A stretch of 61,762 nucleotides of DNA from Candidatus Zipacnadia bacterium. Its GTDB lineage: Bacteria > Armatimonadota > Zipacnadia > Zipacnadales > UBA5352. Numbering within the stretch: the first letter of the stretch is position 1; each line of letters starts with the position of its first letter. Below are positions 19,308 to 28,963 of the stretch, piece by piece. The notes beneath the pieces are model-generated. The model searched no databases. It was not told the origin of the DNA and saw only the letters and a list, made by a program, of their open reading frames with translations. Location of the stretch: positions 1-61,762 of the forward strand of contig JALGSU010000026.1 in NCBI GenBank assembly GCA_029821735.1, read 5' to 3'. A program made the translations under genes and the position numbers.

Positions 19308-19342
19308 AAACCCAACGCCCGGCCTGCACCCCGGCCGGGCGT
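19308..19342 (-). terminator. Rho-independent terminator after the GlcN6P-deaminase-like gene
   Basis: On the minus strand a perfect 10-bp GC-rich stem (arms 19315-19324 and 19333-19342, 8-nt loop) is followed by TGGGTTTTC. It lies 24 nt past the stop at 19367 and upstream of the DAHP synthase start. Confidence 0.7.
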
Positions 19343-19366
19343 GAGAAACTTCGCCAACTACCCGCA

Positions 19367-20206
19367 CTACGCCAGTCGCCGTCGTGGTGGCTGGGCCACG
19401 AACTCCGTGAGGGTCAGCGACGCGCGCGGGTGCTGCTGCACGTATGAGCACGGTACCGCCGGTGTGACCGGACCGTGCACCACCCGTCGCACGATCGCCC
19501 GCTGCCACTCCCTATTCGCGTACAGCCGGATCTCCTTCGACGCGAGTATCTCCTTCATCCCGATCGTGATGGCCAGCGTCGGGATGATCTCTCGGTTCCC
19601 ATCTGCCACGGTCACCGAGTTGATAAGTCGCGTCTCCCGCGACAGTTCCAGCACTCGCGTTGGCCGAGACCCGAACTCCTCGACGCTCACCACTTCGCCG
19701 GGCTCCGGCGGTTCATTGAAAGCGACGTGCCCGTTGATCCCGATGCCCCCGTAGCAGATATCGATCCCGGCAACATCGTCGATGCGCTGCTGGATCGCGT
19801 CCGGGTCACGCGGGTCAGGGAAGATGATGTTCTCCGGGGCCGGTGCCAGCGTCGGATCAAACAGATCCAAGAAGTTGCGCTGCATATGCCCCCGGAAGCT
19901 CAGCGGATGGTCGGCGGGCAACCAGTTGCCGTCATCATCGAGATACTCGTCCATGTTGAAGCTGACCATATTGCGAAGACTGATCCGCTCCAGATTGCAG
20001 ATGCGCGCCAACCGCCGGTACTGCCCCACCGGGCCTACCGGCAGGATGAACGCCGTCGGGTATCCCTCCACGTTGTTCGCTGTCAGCTTATTGAGCATGG
20101 TGCGCGCCATGTCATGATAGAGGTCCTCATTCGTCTCGAGAATCTCCACGCGCACACTGGCCCCCTCCCCCAGATCCGCGGCTTCGATTCGTGTCACATC
20201 CTCCAT
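19367..20206 (-). CDS. Glucosamine-6-phosphate deaminase-like protein (catalytic Asp replaced by Asn)
   Basis: A 279-residue member of the NagB/6-phosphogluconolactonase superfamily. It has VSFNMDEYLDDDGNWLP, the active-site MDEY segment, and GGIGINGHVAFNEPP, the GxGxDGHIAFNEP motif. In that motif the usual Asp (D141 in E. coli NagB) is Asn, while the following His and the later Glu are kept. NagB turns glucosamine 6-phosphate into fructose 6-phosphate and ammonia. I chose the ATG at 20206, 8 nt after GAGG; a GTG at 20215 is the alternative. It would fit the amino-sugar theme at 51-60 kb, but the Asn makes deaminase activity uncertain. Confidence 0.85.
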   Translation of the reverse strand: MEDVTRIEAADLGEGASVRVEILETNEDLYHDMARTMLNKLTANNVEGYPTAFILPVGPVGQYRRLARICNLERISLRNMVSFNMDEYLDDDGNWLPADHPLSFRGHMQRNFLDLFDPTLAPAPENIIFPDPRDPDAIQQRIDDVAGIDICYGGIGINGHVAFNEPPEPGEVVSVEEFGSRPTRVLELSRETRLINSVTVADGNREIIPTLAITIGMKEILASKEIRLYANREWQRAIVRRVVHGPVTPAVPCSYVQQHPRASLTLTEFVAQPPRRRLA

Positions 20207-20227
20207 CTCAAGCACCTCGGTTCTTCG

Positions 20228-20725
20228 CTATCTCTCCCGCATTCTCAGCTTCGCGCCGTAGCGAACACACATGATTCCCAGCACAATCATCCCCGCAGAT
20301 GCCGTCAGCGGCACCCAAACCGGCGCGTACCATGGCTGTGGGATGAGGAACAGCAGGTCCGGCGCCAGCAGACTCCCCGGCCAGTCCAGCAGAGCTTTGA
20401 GGCCAACATAGTAGAAGATGTCCCACACGCCGAACGCGAACAGGAAGGTCCCGATCCGCTGCCAGCCGTTTCTTCCGGCCACCATTGCCAGCGACACCAG
20501 CATGATTATAGTGGCAGTTTCGCGAGTCTGCTCGACAGTGATGACGGTCGGATCGATGCTCGTCACCATCGTTGGGTCGATGTCCTCGGGCAGCGGCACC
20601 AGGTCAAGCATCTGGCGCAGGTAGTACACCAAGACGGCTTCGCAGTATCCCATGGCGACGCCAAACGCCCCCACCAGCGCGAGGTAGCTCGCCACCGTCA
20701 TCGACCGTTGTGGCCGTTCAGCCAC
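20228..20725 (-). CDS. Conserved integral membrane protein, function unknown
   Basis: A 165-residue protein with four to five predicted membrane spans (e.g. YLALVGAFGVAMGYCEAVLV, IGTFLFAFGVWDIFYYVGL, VWVPLTASAGMIVLGIMCV). The motif GVWDIFYYVGLKALLDWP followed by LFLIPQPWYAPV recurs in a small family of uncharacterised bacterial membrane proteins. An extracytoplasmic loop of about 30 residues follows the first span. It precedes the deaminase-like gene by 21 nt, on the same strand, and follows the unknown gene at 20747 by 21 nt, so the three could be co-transcribed. Confidence 0.72.
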   Translation of the reverse strand: MAERPQRSMTVASYLALVGAFGVAMGYCEAVLVYYLRQMLDLVPLPEDIDPTMVTSIDPTVITVEQTRETATIIMLVSLAMVAGRNGWQRIGTFLFAFGVWDIFYYVGLKALLDWPGSLLAPDLLFLIPQPWYAPVWVPLTASAGMIVLGIMCVRYGAKLRMRER

Positions 20726-20746
20726 TGGCCCTCGCCCCCGAGCCCA

Positions 20747-21685
20747 TCATAGATCCGCGGTCAGCCCCCAGCCGTCCGCCTCCACGACCAGCCCCCGCGC
20801 TCCCTTCATCAGGTCGTAGGTCGCTTCGGCTTGCGGGATGTCGTCAAACCAGCCAATGGCGTAGGCGGCCCCGAAGCTCTCTCCGGCCTGCACTCGCCGT
20901 CCGCCGATCTCCATGATGTGGCACACATACCCGCGTTGATGACACCAAGCTTGGAACACGTCGCTTGGCTCCAGCGGCATACCCAGCAACCACGCAACCG
21001 GCTTATCCTCCGGGCGCACCTGGTAGCCGCGGATCATGCGTTCAGGGATCGCGTCGTCATCACGCTGATACAGGAAGCGCGCATCGGGCGCCCAATCCTC
21101 GACGAATTCCGAAGACGGCACGTAGCCCTCGTAGCTCATGTACATCTGCGCGAACTCCGCTCCCGCGCTGTGCTTCAAGTGTCCGGGCAGGTCGATGCGC
21201 AGAATCAGTTCATCCACGGTGTTTACGCTCGTCACGCGGTCCGCTGACAGAAAATATCGCAGCCCGTCAGCGAACACCATCGTCTGCTCCCACCGTGAGC
21301 CCGGCGCGTTGCCGTAGTTCGCCCACTCCCATCGATACCATTGCCGCACCGCCACGAAGCCGTCGCCCTCAATGACCTCGAAATCCAGCCGCTTCGCCTG
21401 AGTACACACCTGCGGTCCCTCGACGTAGCGCTTCGGGAGGTCACCGTGGAGGGCGTCGCCGTGGTGGTAAGGATGCTCGCAGGGCCCGTCAGACGGGTCG
21501 TCCCACTTCGGCTCAAGTAGAAAGTCCACGATGTCGAGCCCGTGTCCGAGGTCGCACGCGCCCGAAGCCTTGTCGACCAGCGTCCCGCCCTTGATCCCCG
21601 ACACGTAGCCCTCGGTATGAACTTGTGCAAGCAGCCGATCGGTCTCGATGCTGATGATCGAACCTGACACGTTGACTGTTGCCAT
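20747..21685 (-). CDS. Hypothetical protein, probably beta-sandwich, possibly carbohydrate-related
   Basis: A 312-residue protein without signal peptide or membrane segment. I do not recognise the family. Strand-rich segments such as VNVSGSIISIETDRLLAQV and RWEQTMVFADGLRYFLSADR, and many Trp/Tyr/His residues, recall galactose-mutarotase-like or sugar-binding folds. The start ATG at 21685 has GGGGGCGAG nearby; a longer frame reaches 21724. It heads a likely three-gene unit with the membrane protein and the deaminase-like gene, which weakly supports a sugar link. Confidence 0.6.
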   Translation of the reverse strand: MATVNVSGSIISIETDRLLAQVHTEGYVSGIKGGTLVDKASGACDLGHGLDIVDFLLEPKWDDPSDGPCEHPYHHGDALHGDLPKRYVEGPQVCTQAKRLDFEVIEGDGFVAVRQWYRWEWANYGNAPGSRWEQTMVFADGLRYFLSADRVTSVNTVDELILRIDLPGHLKHSAGAEFAQMYMSYEGYVPSSEFVEDWAPDARFLYQRDDDAIPERMIRGYQVRPEDKPVAWLLGMPLEPSDVFQAWCHQRGYVCHIMEIGGRRVQAGESFGAAYAIGWFDDIPQAEATYDLMKGARGLVVEADGWGLTADL

Positions 21686-21709
21686 CGCTCGCCCCCATCG
21701 ACATCTACA

Positions 21710-21739
21710 GAAGCGGCCACCCAACTGGGTGGCCGCTTC
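21710..21739 (-). terminator. Long hairpin after valS
   Basis: A perfect 14-bp stem (arms 21710-21723 and 21726-21739) begins 7 nt past the valS stop. The run after it on the minus strand is only weakly T-rich. It sits between valS and the gene starting at 21685, and most likely ends the proteostasis/valS transcript. Confidence 0.65.
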
Positions 21740-21745
21740 GCCTTG

Positions 21746-24400
21746 CTACACGAGTTTGCTTAGGGCGTCCCGACGTTCCTGGAGTTGCCCGAGAGCTTCC
21801 TGATTCTCAGCCAGCCTGCGCCGCTGTTCCTCGACGACGTCCTCGGGCGCATTGTCCGTGAACTTCGGATTGCCAAGCTTCTTCTCACCGGCGCCGACAT
21901 CTTTCGCCAGCTTGCCCATGTCCTTGTCGATGCGCGCGACTTCCGCCGCGACATCAACGCTGCCCGGCACGCCCAGGAACACCTGCGCGTCCGTGCCTGC
22001 TTCCACGAGGCAGTTGTCCGGCGCTTCGGCGCCCGGCTCGAGAATCGCCAGTTCGTCCACCATGCCCAATCTCGATAGACCGGCCGCCTGTGCTCGCAGG
22101 AGTTCGAGCGTCTCGCTGTCGCCCGCGATGACCGTCACGGGCGCTCGCTGCTGCGGCGGCAGCGTCAGCGCAGCGCGCAGCCCGCGAATGTCCCCCACCA
22201 CATCCTGCACAGCCGCCATCTGACGCTCCGCCTCATCGTTGATCATCGCTTCGTCGGCGATCGGGAATTCCGCCACCGCAATACTGCCGGCTTCCGGGTC
22301 GAGGCGGTGCCACAGCTCTTCAGTAATGAAGGGCATCAGCGGGTGCATAGCTCGCAGCAGACTGCTCAGCAGTGTTCGGAGAACCACCTGCACCACACCG
22401 CGCCTCTCGGGATTGTCATCAGCGTAGAGATCCGACTTCGCCAGCTCGATATACCAGTCGCAGAACTCACTCCACACATGCTCATAGAGCGAGTCCGCAG
22501 CCTGGCCGAGGTCGTATCCCTCGAACTCCTCGTCGATCCGCGCCAGCATCTTTGCATGCCGCGACAGTATCCATCGATCCGCCAGACTCAGTTCTGCTGA
22601 CCCGAGGTCCACGTCCGCCGGAGCGTCCTCAAGATTCATCATCACAAAGCGTGTCACGTTCCACAGCTTGTTGCAGAAGTTGCGCGCACCCACCACACGG
22701 TCTTCCGAGTATCGGATGTCTTGCCCATGCGTGATGAGCTGGCACAGTGCGAACCGCAGCGCATCTGCGCCATACTCGTCTACCAGCCCGAGCGGATCGA
22801 CGCCGGTGCCAAGCGACTTCGACATCTTGCGCCCTTCCTTGGTCCGCACCAGACCGTGGATAAACACTTTGCTGAAGGGCTGCTTGCCCGTGAAGTGCAT
22901 GCCGTCCATGATCATCCGGGCGACCCAGAAGAAGATGATGTCATACGCCGTCACCAGCACCGAGGTCGGATAGAAATACTCAAGATCGTCCGTCTTCTCC
23001 GGCCAACCGAGCGTCGAGAACGGCCACAGGCCCGAGCTGAACCAAGTGTCCAGCACGTCCTCCGACTGCTTCAGATCCGTTGACCCACAGACTGGACACT
23101 CAGTCGGGTCCTCACGCGTGATGACCCACTCATTGCAGCCGCTGCACTGCCACGCGGGAACCTGATGACCCCACCAGAGCTGCCGCGAGATGCACCAGTC
23201 TTCGATGTTCTCAAGCCACTCGCGATAGACTTTGGTCCAGCGTTCGGGCACGAATTCCACCATGCCCTCGTCGACCGCCCGCAGCCCCTCTGCGGCCAGT
23301 GGCTCCATCTTCACGAACCACTGTGTCGAGACCAGCGGCTCGACCACGGTGTCGCAGCGGCTGCAGTGCCCGACCGAGTGACCGTAATCCTCGATCTCCA
23401 TCAGCAGGCCTAGTTCGTCCAGGTCTGCCACGATCTGCGCCCGAGCTTCCTCCCGCGACATCCCAGCGTACGCGCCCGCCGCCTCGGTCATGACGCCGTC
23501 GTCGCCGATGACCACGAGGTGCTCGAGCCCATGACGCTCTGCGATCAGCAAATCGTTGGGGTCATGCGATGGCGTGACCTTCACCGCACCCGTGCCGAAT
23601 TCGCTGTCCACGTATTGATCGCCCACCACGGGGATGTCCCGGTCCATGAGCGGCAGCGCCACCGTCTGTCCCACCAGCGAAGTATATCGGTCGTCCTCGG
23701 GATTCACGGCCACCCCGGTGTCGCCGAGCATCGTCTCTGGACGTGTGGTCGCGACCACCACGCCAGGGCCGCCGTCGGCCGCCGGGTAGCGGATATGCCA
23801 CAGTTGCCCGGCATGCTCCTGATGCTCGACTTCGAGGTCCGAAAGCCCGGTTGCGCAGCGCGGACACCAGTTGATCATGCGCGCGCCCCGGTAGACCAGC
23901 CCCTGCTCGTGCAGCGTCACAAACGCCTCACGAACCGCGCTCGACAACCCCTCGTCCAGCGTGAAGCGCTCGCGCGACCAGTCGCAACTTGCGCCCAGCC
24001 GCCGCAGTTGCTCGATGATCTGGTCGTGGTGGTCATCCTTCACCTGCCACGTCCGCTCGATGAAGGCATCCCGCCCCAACTCGTGCCGGCTGGTGCCCTC
24101 CGCGGCCAGCATCTTCTCGACCACGTTCTGGGTCGCGATGCCGGCATGGTCAGTGCCAGGCAGCCACAAAGCGCACCGTCCCTGCATGCGCCGCCAACGC
24201 ACAAGCAGGTCCTGGATGGTGTTATCGAGTGCGTGGCCCATGTGCAGCGCACCCGTCACGTTAGGCGGGGGAATCACGATGCAGAATGGCTCTTTGGCCG
24301 GATCGATCTCCGCACGCATAACGTTTTCGTCAAGCCAGTATTGGTGAATCCCCGGCTCGACCTGTTCGGGTTCGTAGGCTTTCGGCATCATCTCGGACAT
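21746..24400 (-). CDS. valS: Valyl-tRNA synthetase
   Basis: Charges tRNA-Val; class I synthetase of 884 residues. The HIGH motif is in PPPNVTGALHMGHAL (45-58), the KMSKS loop in EGRKMSKSLG mid-protein; the editing domain, with its TTRPETMLGDTGVAV segment, lies between them. A zinc-ribbon-like CSGCNEW with CPVCGS is also present. A C-terminal coiled coil (last 70 residues, rich in Arg/Glu/Leu) is typical of ValS. The ATG at 24400 follows GGGG by 8 nt; upstream in-frame codons to 24487 look noncoding. It is the last gene after lon on the same strand, 98 nt downstream. Confidence 0.97.
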   Translation of the reverse strand: MSEMMPKAYEPEQVEPGIHQYWLDENVMRAEIDPAKEPFCIVIPPPNVTGALHMGHALDNTIQDLLVRWRRMQGRCALWLPGTDHAGIATQNVVEKMLAAEGTSRHELGRDAFIERTWQVKDDHHDQIIEQLRRLGASCDWSRERFTLDEGLSSAVREAFVTLHEQGLVYRGARMINWCPRCATGLSDLEVEHQEHAGQLWHIRYPAADGGPGVVVATTRPETMLGDTGVAVNPEDDRYTSLVGQTVALPLMDRDIPVVGDQYVDSEFGTGAVKVTPSHDPNDLLIAERHGLEHLVVIGDDGVMTEAAGAYAGMSREEARAQIVADLDELGLLMEIEDYGHSVGHCSRCDTVVEPLVSTQWFVKMEPLAAEGLRAVDEGMVEFVPERWTKVYREWLENIEDWCISRQLWWGHQVPAWQCSGCNEWVITREDPTECPVCGSTDLKQSEDVLDTWFSSGLWPFSTLGWPEKTDDLEYFYPTSVLVTAYDIIFFWVARMIMDGMHFTGKQPFSKVFIHGLVRTKEGRKMSKSLGTGVDPLGLVDEYGADALRFALCQLITHGQDIRYSEDRVVGARNFCNKLWNVTRFVMMNLEDAPADVDLGSAELSLADRWILSRHAKMLARIDEEFEGYDLGQAADSLYEHVWSEFCDWYIELAKSDLYADDNPERRGVVQVVLRTLLSSLLRAMHPLMPFITEELWHRLDPEAGSIAVAEFPIADEAMINDEAERQMAAVQDVVGDIRGLRAALTLPPQQRAPVTVIAGDSETLELLRAQAAGLSRLGMVDELAILEPGAEAPDNCLVEAGTDAQVFLGVPGSVDVAAEVARIDKDMGKLAKDVGAGEKKLGNPKFTDNAPEDVVEEQRRRLAENQEALGQLQERRDALSKLV

Positions 24401-24498
24401 CGTCGTATCCCCTTGTGTCGCGTCTGCTGCGTAACGACAGCGGAGCGGCGCCCGGCGCGACCGGACACCCCTCCGTGGCTTTCTCATGGGAGGCCCGG

Positions 24499-26934
24499 TT
24501 ACGTCAGAGCGACGTCCAGGACCTCCTGCATACTCGATGCGTGCACGAACTCAATATCTTTGAAGACCACGGCCGGGATTTCCTCCGGGTCCAGGTCCTT
24601 CGCATTGTCTTTCGGGATCACTATCGTCTTGATCCCGGCACGGTGTGCGGCCAGGACTTTCTCGCGCACTCCGCCAATCTCCAGCACCTGCCCGTGCAGT
24701 GTCACCTCCCCCGTCATCGCCAAATCGTGCCGCACTCGCCGCCCGGTTACGGCAGACACCAGAGCCGTCGCGATCGCAGCCCCTGCGGACGGCCCTTCCT
24801 TGGGCACCGCACCGGATGGCACGTGCACGTGTATGTCCCGCTTGGCGAAATACCCAGTATCCAGACCAAGCTCACTCGCCTGCCCGCGCACGTAACTCAG
24901 CGCCGCCTGCGCGGACTCCTTCATCACGTCCCCGAGCGAGCCCGTCAGCATCAGTTCGCCCTCACCGTCCACCACTCCGACCTCGATGCTGATGACGTCG
25001 CCGCCTGCCTCGCTATACGAAAGTCCGGTGCTCACGCCGACCGTCGGCTCATTCCGGGCAACGCCGTGCGAGAACTTGCGCGGCCCGACCAGTTCCTCCA
25101 CCCGCGGCGCGGTGATCTGCGTGCCACCGTTGCCGCCGCCGGCTACTCGTCTGGCCACCTTCCGGCACAGACCCGCGATCTCCCGCTCCAGGTTCCGCAC
25201 TCCCGCCTCTCGCGTGTAGTGTCGGATCAGCGTGCGCAGCCCGGAGTCGTGGAACCGTATGTCCTTACCAGTCAGCCCGTGCTCCACCCGCTGCTTGCGC
25301 ACCAGGTAATCCCGGGCGATGTTCATCTTCTCGTCCTCTATATAGCCCGGGAAGTGAATCACTTCAAGGCGGTCCTGCAGGGCGGGCGGAATCGTGTCCA
25401 GGATATTGCCTGTCGCGATGAACATCACGCGCGACAGGTCGAACGGAATCTCCAGATAGTGGTCGCTGAAGCTCGAGTTCTGCTCCGGATCAAGCACCTC
25501 GAGCAGCGCTGACGACGGGTCCCCACGGAAGTCCGCACCGATCTTGTCGACTTCGTCGATCATGAAGACAGGATTATTCGAACCGGCGCGTCGCAGCGCC
25601 TGGATGATTCGCCCGGGCAGAGCGCCAACATAGGTCCGCCGATGCCCGCGGATCTCCGCCTCGTCGCGCACCCCGCCAAGCGAGATGCGGATGAACTCGC
25701 GGTTCATTGCCCGCGCGATCGACCGGCCGATCGAGGTCTTCCCAACGCCCGGAGGCCCGGCGAAGCACAGGATGGGCCCCTTCACGTCATCGACCAGTTG
25801 CCGCACCGCCAGGAACTCCAGAATTCGCTCCTTGGCCTTTCGCAGTCCGTAGTGATCCTGGTCAAGTATTTCCGCCGCCCGCTCGATCTCTATCTCGTCA
25901 GATGTGCCCGTCCGCCAGGGCATCTCCAATATCCAGTCCAGATACGTCCGCAGCACACTTACTTCGGGCGAGGCCGCCGGCATCCGCTCCAGCCGCTCGA
26001 TTTCTTCCTGCGCCTTAGTGCGCGCCTCCTCAGGCAGATCGGCGTCTTCAAGGCGCTGCCTGTACTCCGCGGCGTCGCTCTGCGATCCCTCACGCTGCCC
26101 CAACTCGTCCTGGATCGCTCGCAGATGCTCCCGCAGCCAGTACTCGCGCTGCGAATCGTCGATCTCTTCCTCTACCTTCTCGTGAATCTTGCGCTCCAGT
26201 CGGAGGATGTTCAGCTCGGCGACTAGCGATTCCGAGGTCCGCTCCAACCGCTTGACCCGGTCGAGTTCCTCGAGGAGGCCTTGCCTGTCCGGCAATCCCA
26301 AGTCCAGGTACGACGCGATCAGGTCGGCCAACTGCCCGATATCCTCCGCATTGAGTGCCGTAACCAGCGCCTCAGGCGGGATGCCTCGCGAGAGCTGAGC
26401 GGCTTCCTCAAACTGCGCCAATGCGCTGCGCTTGAGCGCCTCCACCTGCCACGAACTGGTGGTGACCTCCTCCACAGCGCCCACACGCATCGCTATATAT
26501 GGCTCCGTCTGAGTCACGTGCGTCGCCTGCGCTCGCGAGAGGCCCTCCAGCTCCGCCTGAATCGTTCCGTCGGGCATCTCCAAGCTGCGCACGCACCGTG
26601 CCACTGTCCCTAGGGAGTAGAGCTCCTCAGGGACAGGCTCCTCCGTCTCCGGGTTACGCTGCGCGACGGCGAACAGCAGCCCATCCTCCGCTCGTGCGTC
26701 TCGCAGGGCGCGGAGGCTACGCTGGCGTCCCAGAATCAAAGGCACGATCATGCCAGGGAAAACGACGAGGTCCCGCAGAGGAATGATCGGCAGGGGGGCA
26801 GAATCAGGCCGCGCGTCTCGCGGGCTGGCCTGCAAGGAATGGGCGACCCCCTCGGGTGTGAGGGGATCGTCCTCATTTAATGTTGAGTTGTCGCGTGCGT
26901 CGTCCTCAGACGACGTGGTGGATCGGTCTGGCAT
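24499..26934 (-). CDS. lon: ATP-dependent Lon protease
   Basis: An 811-residue hexameric AAA+ serine protease that degrades misfolded and regulatory proteins in the cytoplasm. Order: an extra hydrophilic N-terminal stretch (1-47), the LON substrate domain (PIIPLRDLVVFPGMIVPL), coiled coil, AAA+ domain with Walker A GPPGVGKT and the GVRDEAEIRGHRRTYVGA segment, then the Lon protease domain with the catalytic dyad Ser716 (KEGPSAGAA) and Lys759 (GGVREK). The Ser-Lys spacing of 43 equals that of E. coli Lon. It follows clpX by 59 nt. No clear Shine-Dalgarno is seen upstream of the ATG at 26934. Confidence 0.97.
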   Translation of the reverse strand: MPDRSTTSSEDDARDNSTLNEDDPLTPEGVAHSLQASPRDARPDSAPLPIIPLRDLVVFPGMIVPLILGRQRSLRALRDARAEDGLLFAVAQRNPETEEPVPEELYSLGTVARCVRSLEMPDGTIQAELEGLSRAQATHVTQTEPYIAMRVGAVEEVTTSSWQVEALKRSALAQFEEAAQLSRGIPPEALVTALNAEDIGQLADLIASYLDLGLPDRQGLLEELDRVKRLERTSESLVAELNILRLERKIHEKVEEEIDDSQREYWLREHLRAIQDELGQREGSQSDAAEYRQRLEDADLPEEARTKAQEEIERLERMPAASPEVSVLRTYLDWILEMPWRTGTSDEIEIERAAEILDQDHYGLRKAKERILEFLAVRQLVDDVKGPILCFAGPPGVGKTSIGRSIARAMNREFIRISLGGVRDEAEIRGHRRTYVGALPGRIIQALRRAGSNNPVFMIDEVDKIGADFRGDPSSALLEVLDPEQNSSFSDHYLEIPFDLSRVMFIATGNILDTIPPALQDRLEVIHFPGYIEDEKMNIARDYLVRKQRVEHGLTGKDIRFHDSGLRTLIRHYTREAGVRNLEREIAGLCRKVARRVAGGGNGGTQITAPRVEELVGPRKFSHGVARNEPTVGVSTGLSYSEAGGDVISIEVGVVDGEGELMLTGSLGDVMKESAQAALSYVRGQASELGLDTGYFAKRDIHVHVPSGAVPKEGPSAGAAIATALVSAVTGRRVRHDLAMTGEVTLHGQVLEIGGVREKVLAAHRAGIKTIVIPKDNAKDLDPEEIPAVVFKDIEFVHASSMQEVLDVALT

Positions 26935-26993
26935 TCAGGCTGCACCCGGGTTCTCGCGTCGTCGGTCGTCTGAACTGACCGTCCTCGGTCCGC

Positions 26994-28265
26994 TCAGGCC
27001 ACCTCGCGCCCGTCGTCAGAGACCTTCTCCAACAAGGGCGCTTTGCCCTCCCTGACGATTTCCCCGGTGATCGTGCAGCGGTTGATGTCTTCACGCGAAG
27101 GAATGTCGTACATGACGTCCAGCATAATGCTCTCGATGACGGAGCGGAGCCCGCGCGCACCGGTCTTGCGCTCGAGGGCCTTCTCCGCGATGGCCTCCAT
27201 CGCGTCGTCCGTGACCACCAGCTCGACGTCATCCAGCAGCGACATCATCTTGCGGTACTGCTTGAGCTGGGCATTGCGCGGCGTGGTCAGGACCTCGATA
27301 AGATCCTCTTTGTCCAAGTGCTGAAGCGTCGCCACTGTCGGCATGCGCCCGATGAACTCGGGGATCAGCCCGAACTTCATCAGGTCCTGTGGCATCACGT
27401 CGGCCAGCAAGTCGTCATCGCCCACGCTCACGCCTTCAGCGACGGTTGCGCCAAAGCCCATGGTGCGATTGCGGGTCCGCTGGCGGATGATGTCCATGAG
27501 CCCGTCGAACACTCCGCCGCAGATGAACAGCACGTTAGAGGTGTCGATCTGGATGAATTCCTGTTGCGGATGCTTGCGGCCGCCCTGGGGAGGCACATTG
27601 GCGACGGTGCCCTCCAGAATTTTCAGCAGGGCCTGCTGGACGCCCTCACCCGAGACGTCGCGGGTGATCGACGGGTTATCAGCTTTGCGCGCGATCTTGT
27701 CGATCTCGTCGATATAGATGATCCCCTGCTCGGCGCGCTCCACATCGCCGCCAGCCGCTATCAGAAGCTGCAGCAGAATGTTCTCCACGTCTTCGCCCAC
27801 ATACCCGGCCTCGGTCACCGATGTCGCGTCTGCGATCGTGAAGGGCACATCCAGCAAGCGCGCGAGTGTCTGCGCGAGCAGCGTCTTGCCGCAGCCAGTC
27901 GGCCCGATGAGCAGGATATTCGTCTTATCCAGCTCAACATCCGCGTCCATCACACCAAGCCTGACGCGCTTGAAGTGGTTGTACACGGCAACGGACAGGA
28001 CGCGCTTTGCGTTCTCCTGTCCGACCACGTATTCGTCCAGATATTCCTTGGTCTCACGTGGAGTCGGGACGTGCGCCTCGGAAGTTTCTTCCCGTGCCTC
28101 ACGCTCAGCCTTGCCACGTATGATCTGGTTGCACAGTTCCACGCAGTCAGCGCAGATATACACTCCCGGGCCGGCGATGAGTTCCTTTACCTGCCGCGGC
28201 TTCTCCCGTCCGCAGAAAGAACAACGCAGCGGCCTCGCATCCCTGCCCGAGCCGTCAATATCCAT
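26994..28265 (-). CDS. clpX: ATP-dependent Clp protease ATP-binding subunit ClpX
   Basis: Unfolds substrates and feeds them to ClpP. The 423-residue product has the N-terminal zinc-binding domain (Cys15, Cys18, Cys38, Cys41), Walker A GPTGCGKT (121-128), Walker B with [13 protein letters not shown], the GYVGEDVE pore-loop segment and the C-terminal small domain with [12 protein letters not shown]. The ATG at 28265 follows GGGGAG by 7 nt. It lies 101 nt downstream of clpP in the tig-clpP-clpX-lon order seen in many bacteria. Confidence 0.97.
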   Translation of the reverse strand: MDIDGSGRDARPLRCSFCGREKPRQVKELIAGPGVYICADCVELCNQIIRGKAEREAREETSEAHVPTPRETKEYLDEYVVGQENAKRVLSVAVYNHFKRVRLGVMDADVELDKTNILLIGPTGCGKTLLAQTLARLLDVPFTIADATSVTEAGYVGEDVENILLQLLIAAGGDVERAEQGIIYIDEIDKIARKADNPSITRDVSGEGVQQALLKILEGTVANVPPQGGRKHPQQEFIQIDTSNVLFICGGVFDGLMDIIRQRTRNRTMGFGATVAEGVSVGDDDLLADVMPQDLMKFGLIPEFIGRMPTVATLQHLDKEDLIEVLTTPRNAQLKQYRKMMSLLDDVELVVTDDAMEAIAEKALERKTGARGLRSVIESIMLDVMYDIPSREDINRCTITGEIVREGKAPLLEKVSDDGREVA

Positions 28266-28366
28266 TGTATGCTCCCCTGGTGCAGTGAATTGCTACCAAC
28301 TGCCCACTGCGGCTGTAGTCCAGCATTTTCACTTTACCCGTTCACGGCGCAGCCAAACCGCCGCCG

Positions 28367-28963
28367 CTACTCCGTCTCGTTTTCCGTCCGCTCGGCCACA
28401 TGGTCGATCAGACCATACTCCATCGCTTCCACCGAAGTCAGGAAGTTGTCTCTGTCGGTGTCCGCCTCAATCGTCTCGACGCTCTGCCCGGTGTGCTTGC
28501 TCATGATATCGTTGAGCCACCGCTTGAGGCGCAGAATCTCCTCGGCCTGGATCTGCACGTCTGTCGCCTGACCGGAGAGTTGCCCCCACGGCTGGTGAAT
28601 CATCACCCGGGAATATGGCAGCGCGTACCGATGGCCCTTCTCACCTGCAGCCAACAGAACTGCGGCCATGCTCGCCGCCTGCCCGATGCACCAGGTGTGC
28701 ACCTCGGGCTGGATGTACTGCATTGTGTCATAGATCGCCAGACCGTCGGTAATGCTCCCGCCCGGCGAGTTGATATACATCGAGATCGGTTCCAGCGGGT
28801 CCTCATCCTGCAGAAACAGGAGCTGGGCGACCAGTGAACTGGCGATATCGTCGTCGATGGGGGTCTGCAACATGACTATGCGCTCACGCAGGAGACGCGA
28901 GTAGATATCATACGAGCGCTCGCCGCGCGGTGTCTGCTCAATCACCATCGGGATCAGTCTCAC
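28367..28963 (-). CDS. clpP: ATP-dependent Clp protease proteolytic subunit ClpP
   Basis: The 198-residue serine protease of the Clp complex. The catalytic triad is Ser98 (GQAASMAAV), His123 (VMIHQP) and Asp172 (DRDNFL). The oxyanion-loop segment [16 protein letters not shown] is intact. The start is a GTG that overlaps the TGA of tig by four bases (GTGA), pointing to coupled translation; the resulting [11 protein letters not shown] is the normal ClpP beginning. No propeptide is evident. Confidence 0.97.
   Translation of the reverse strand: MRLIPMVIEQTPRGERSYDIYSRLLRERIVMLQTPIDDDIASSLVAQLLFLQDEDPLEPISMYINSPGGSITDGLAIYDTMQYIQPEVHTWCIGQAASMAAVLLAAGEKGHRYALPYSRVMIHQPWGQLSGQATDVQIQAEEILRLKRWLNDIMSKHTGQSVETIEADTDRDNFLTSVEAMEYGLIDHVAERTENETE

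Noticed and set aside
19475..20752. Long plus-strand open frame (425 codons) antisense to the deaminase-like and membrane protein genes
   Set aside because: It overlaps two well-supported minus-strand genes, is rich in Arg/His/Pro typical of antisense reading of G+C-rich DNA, and shows no motif.
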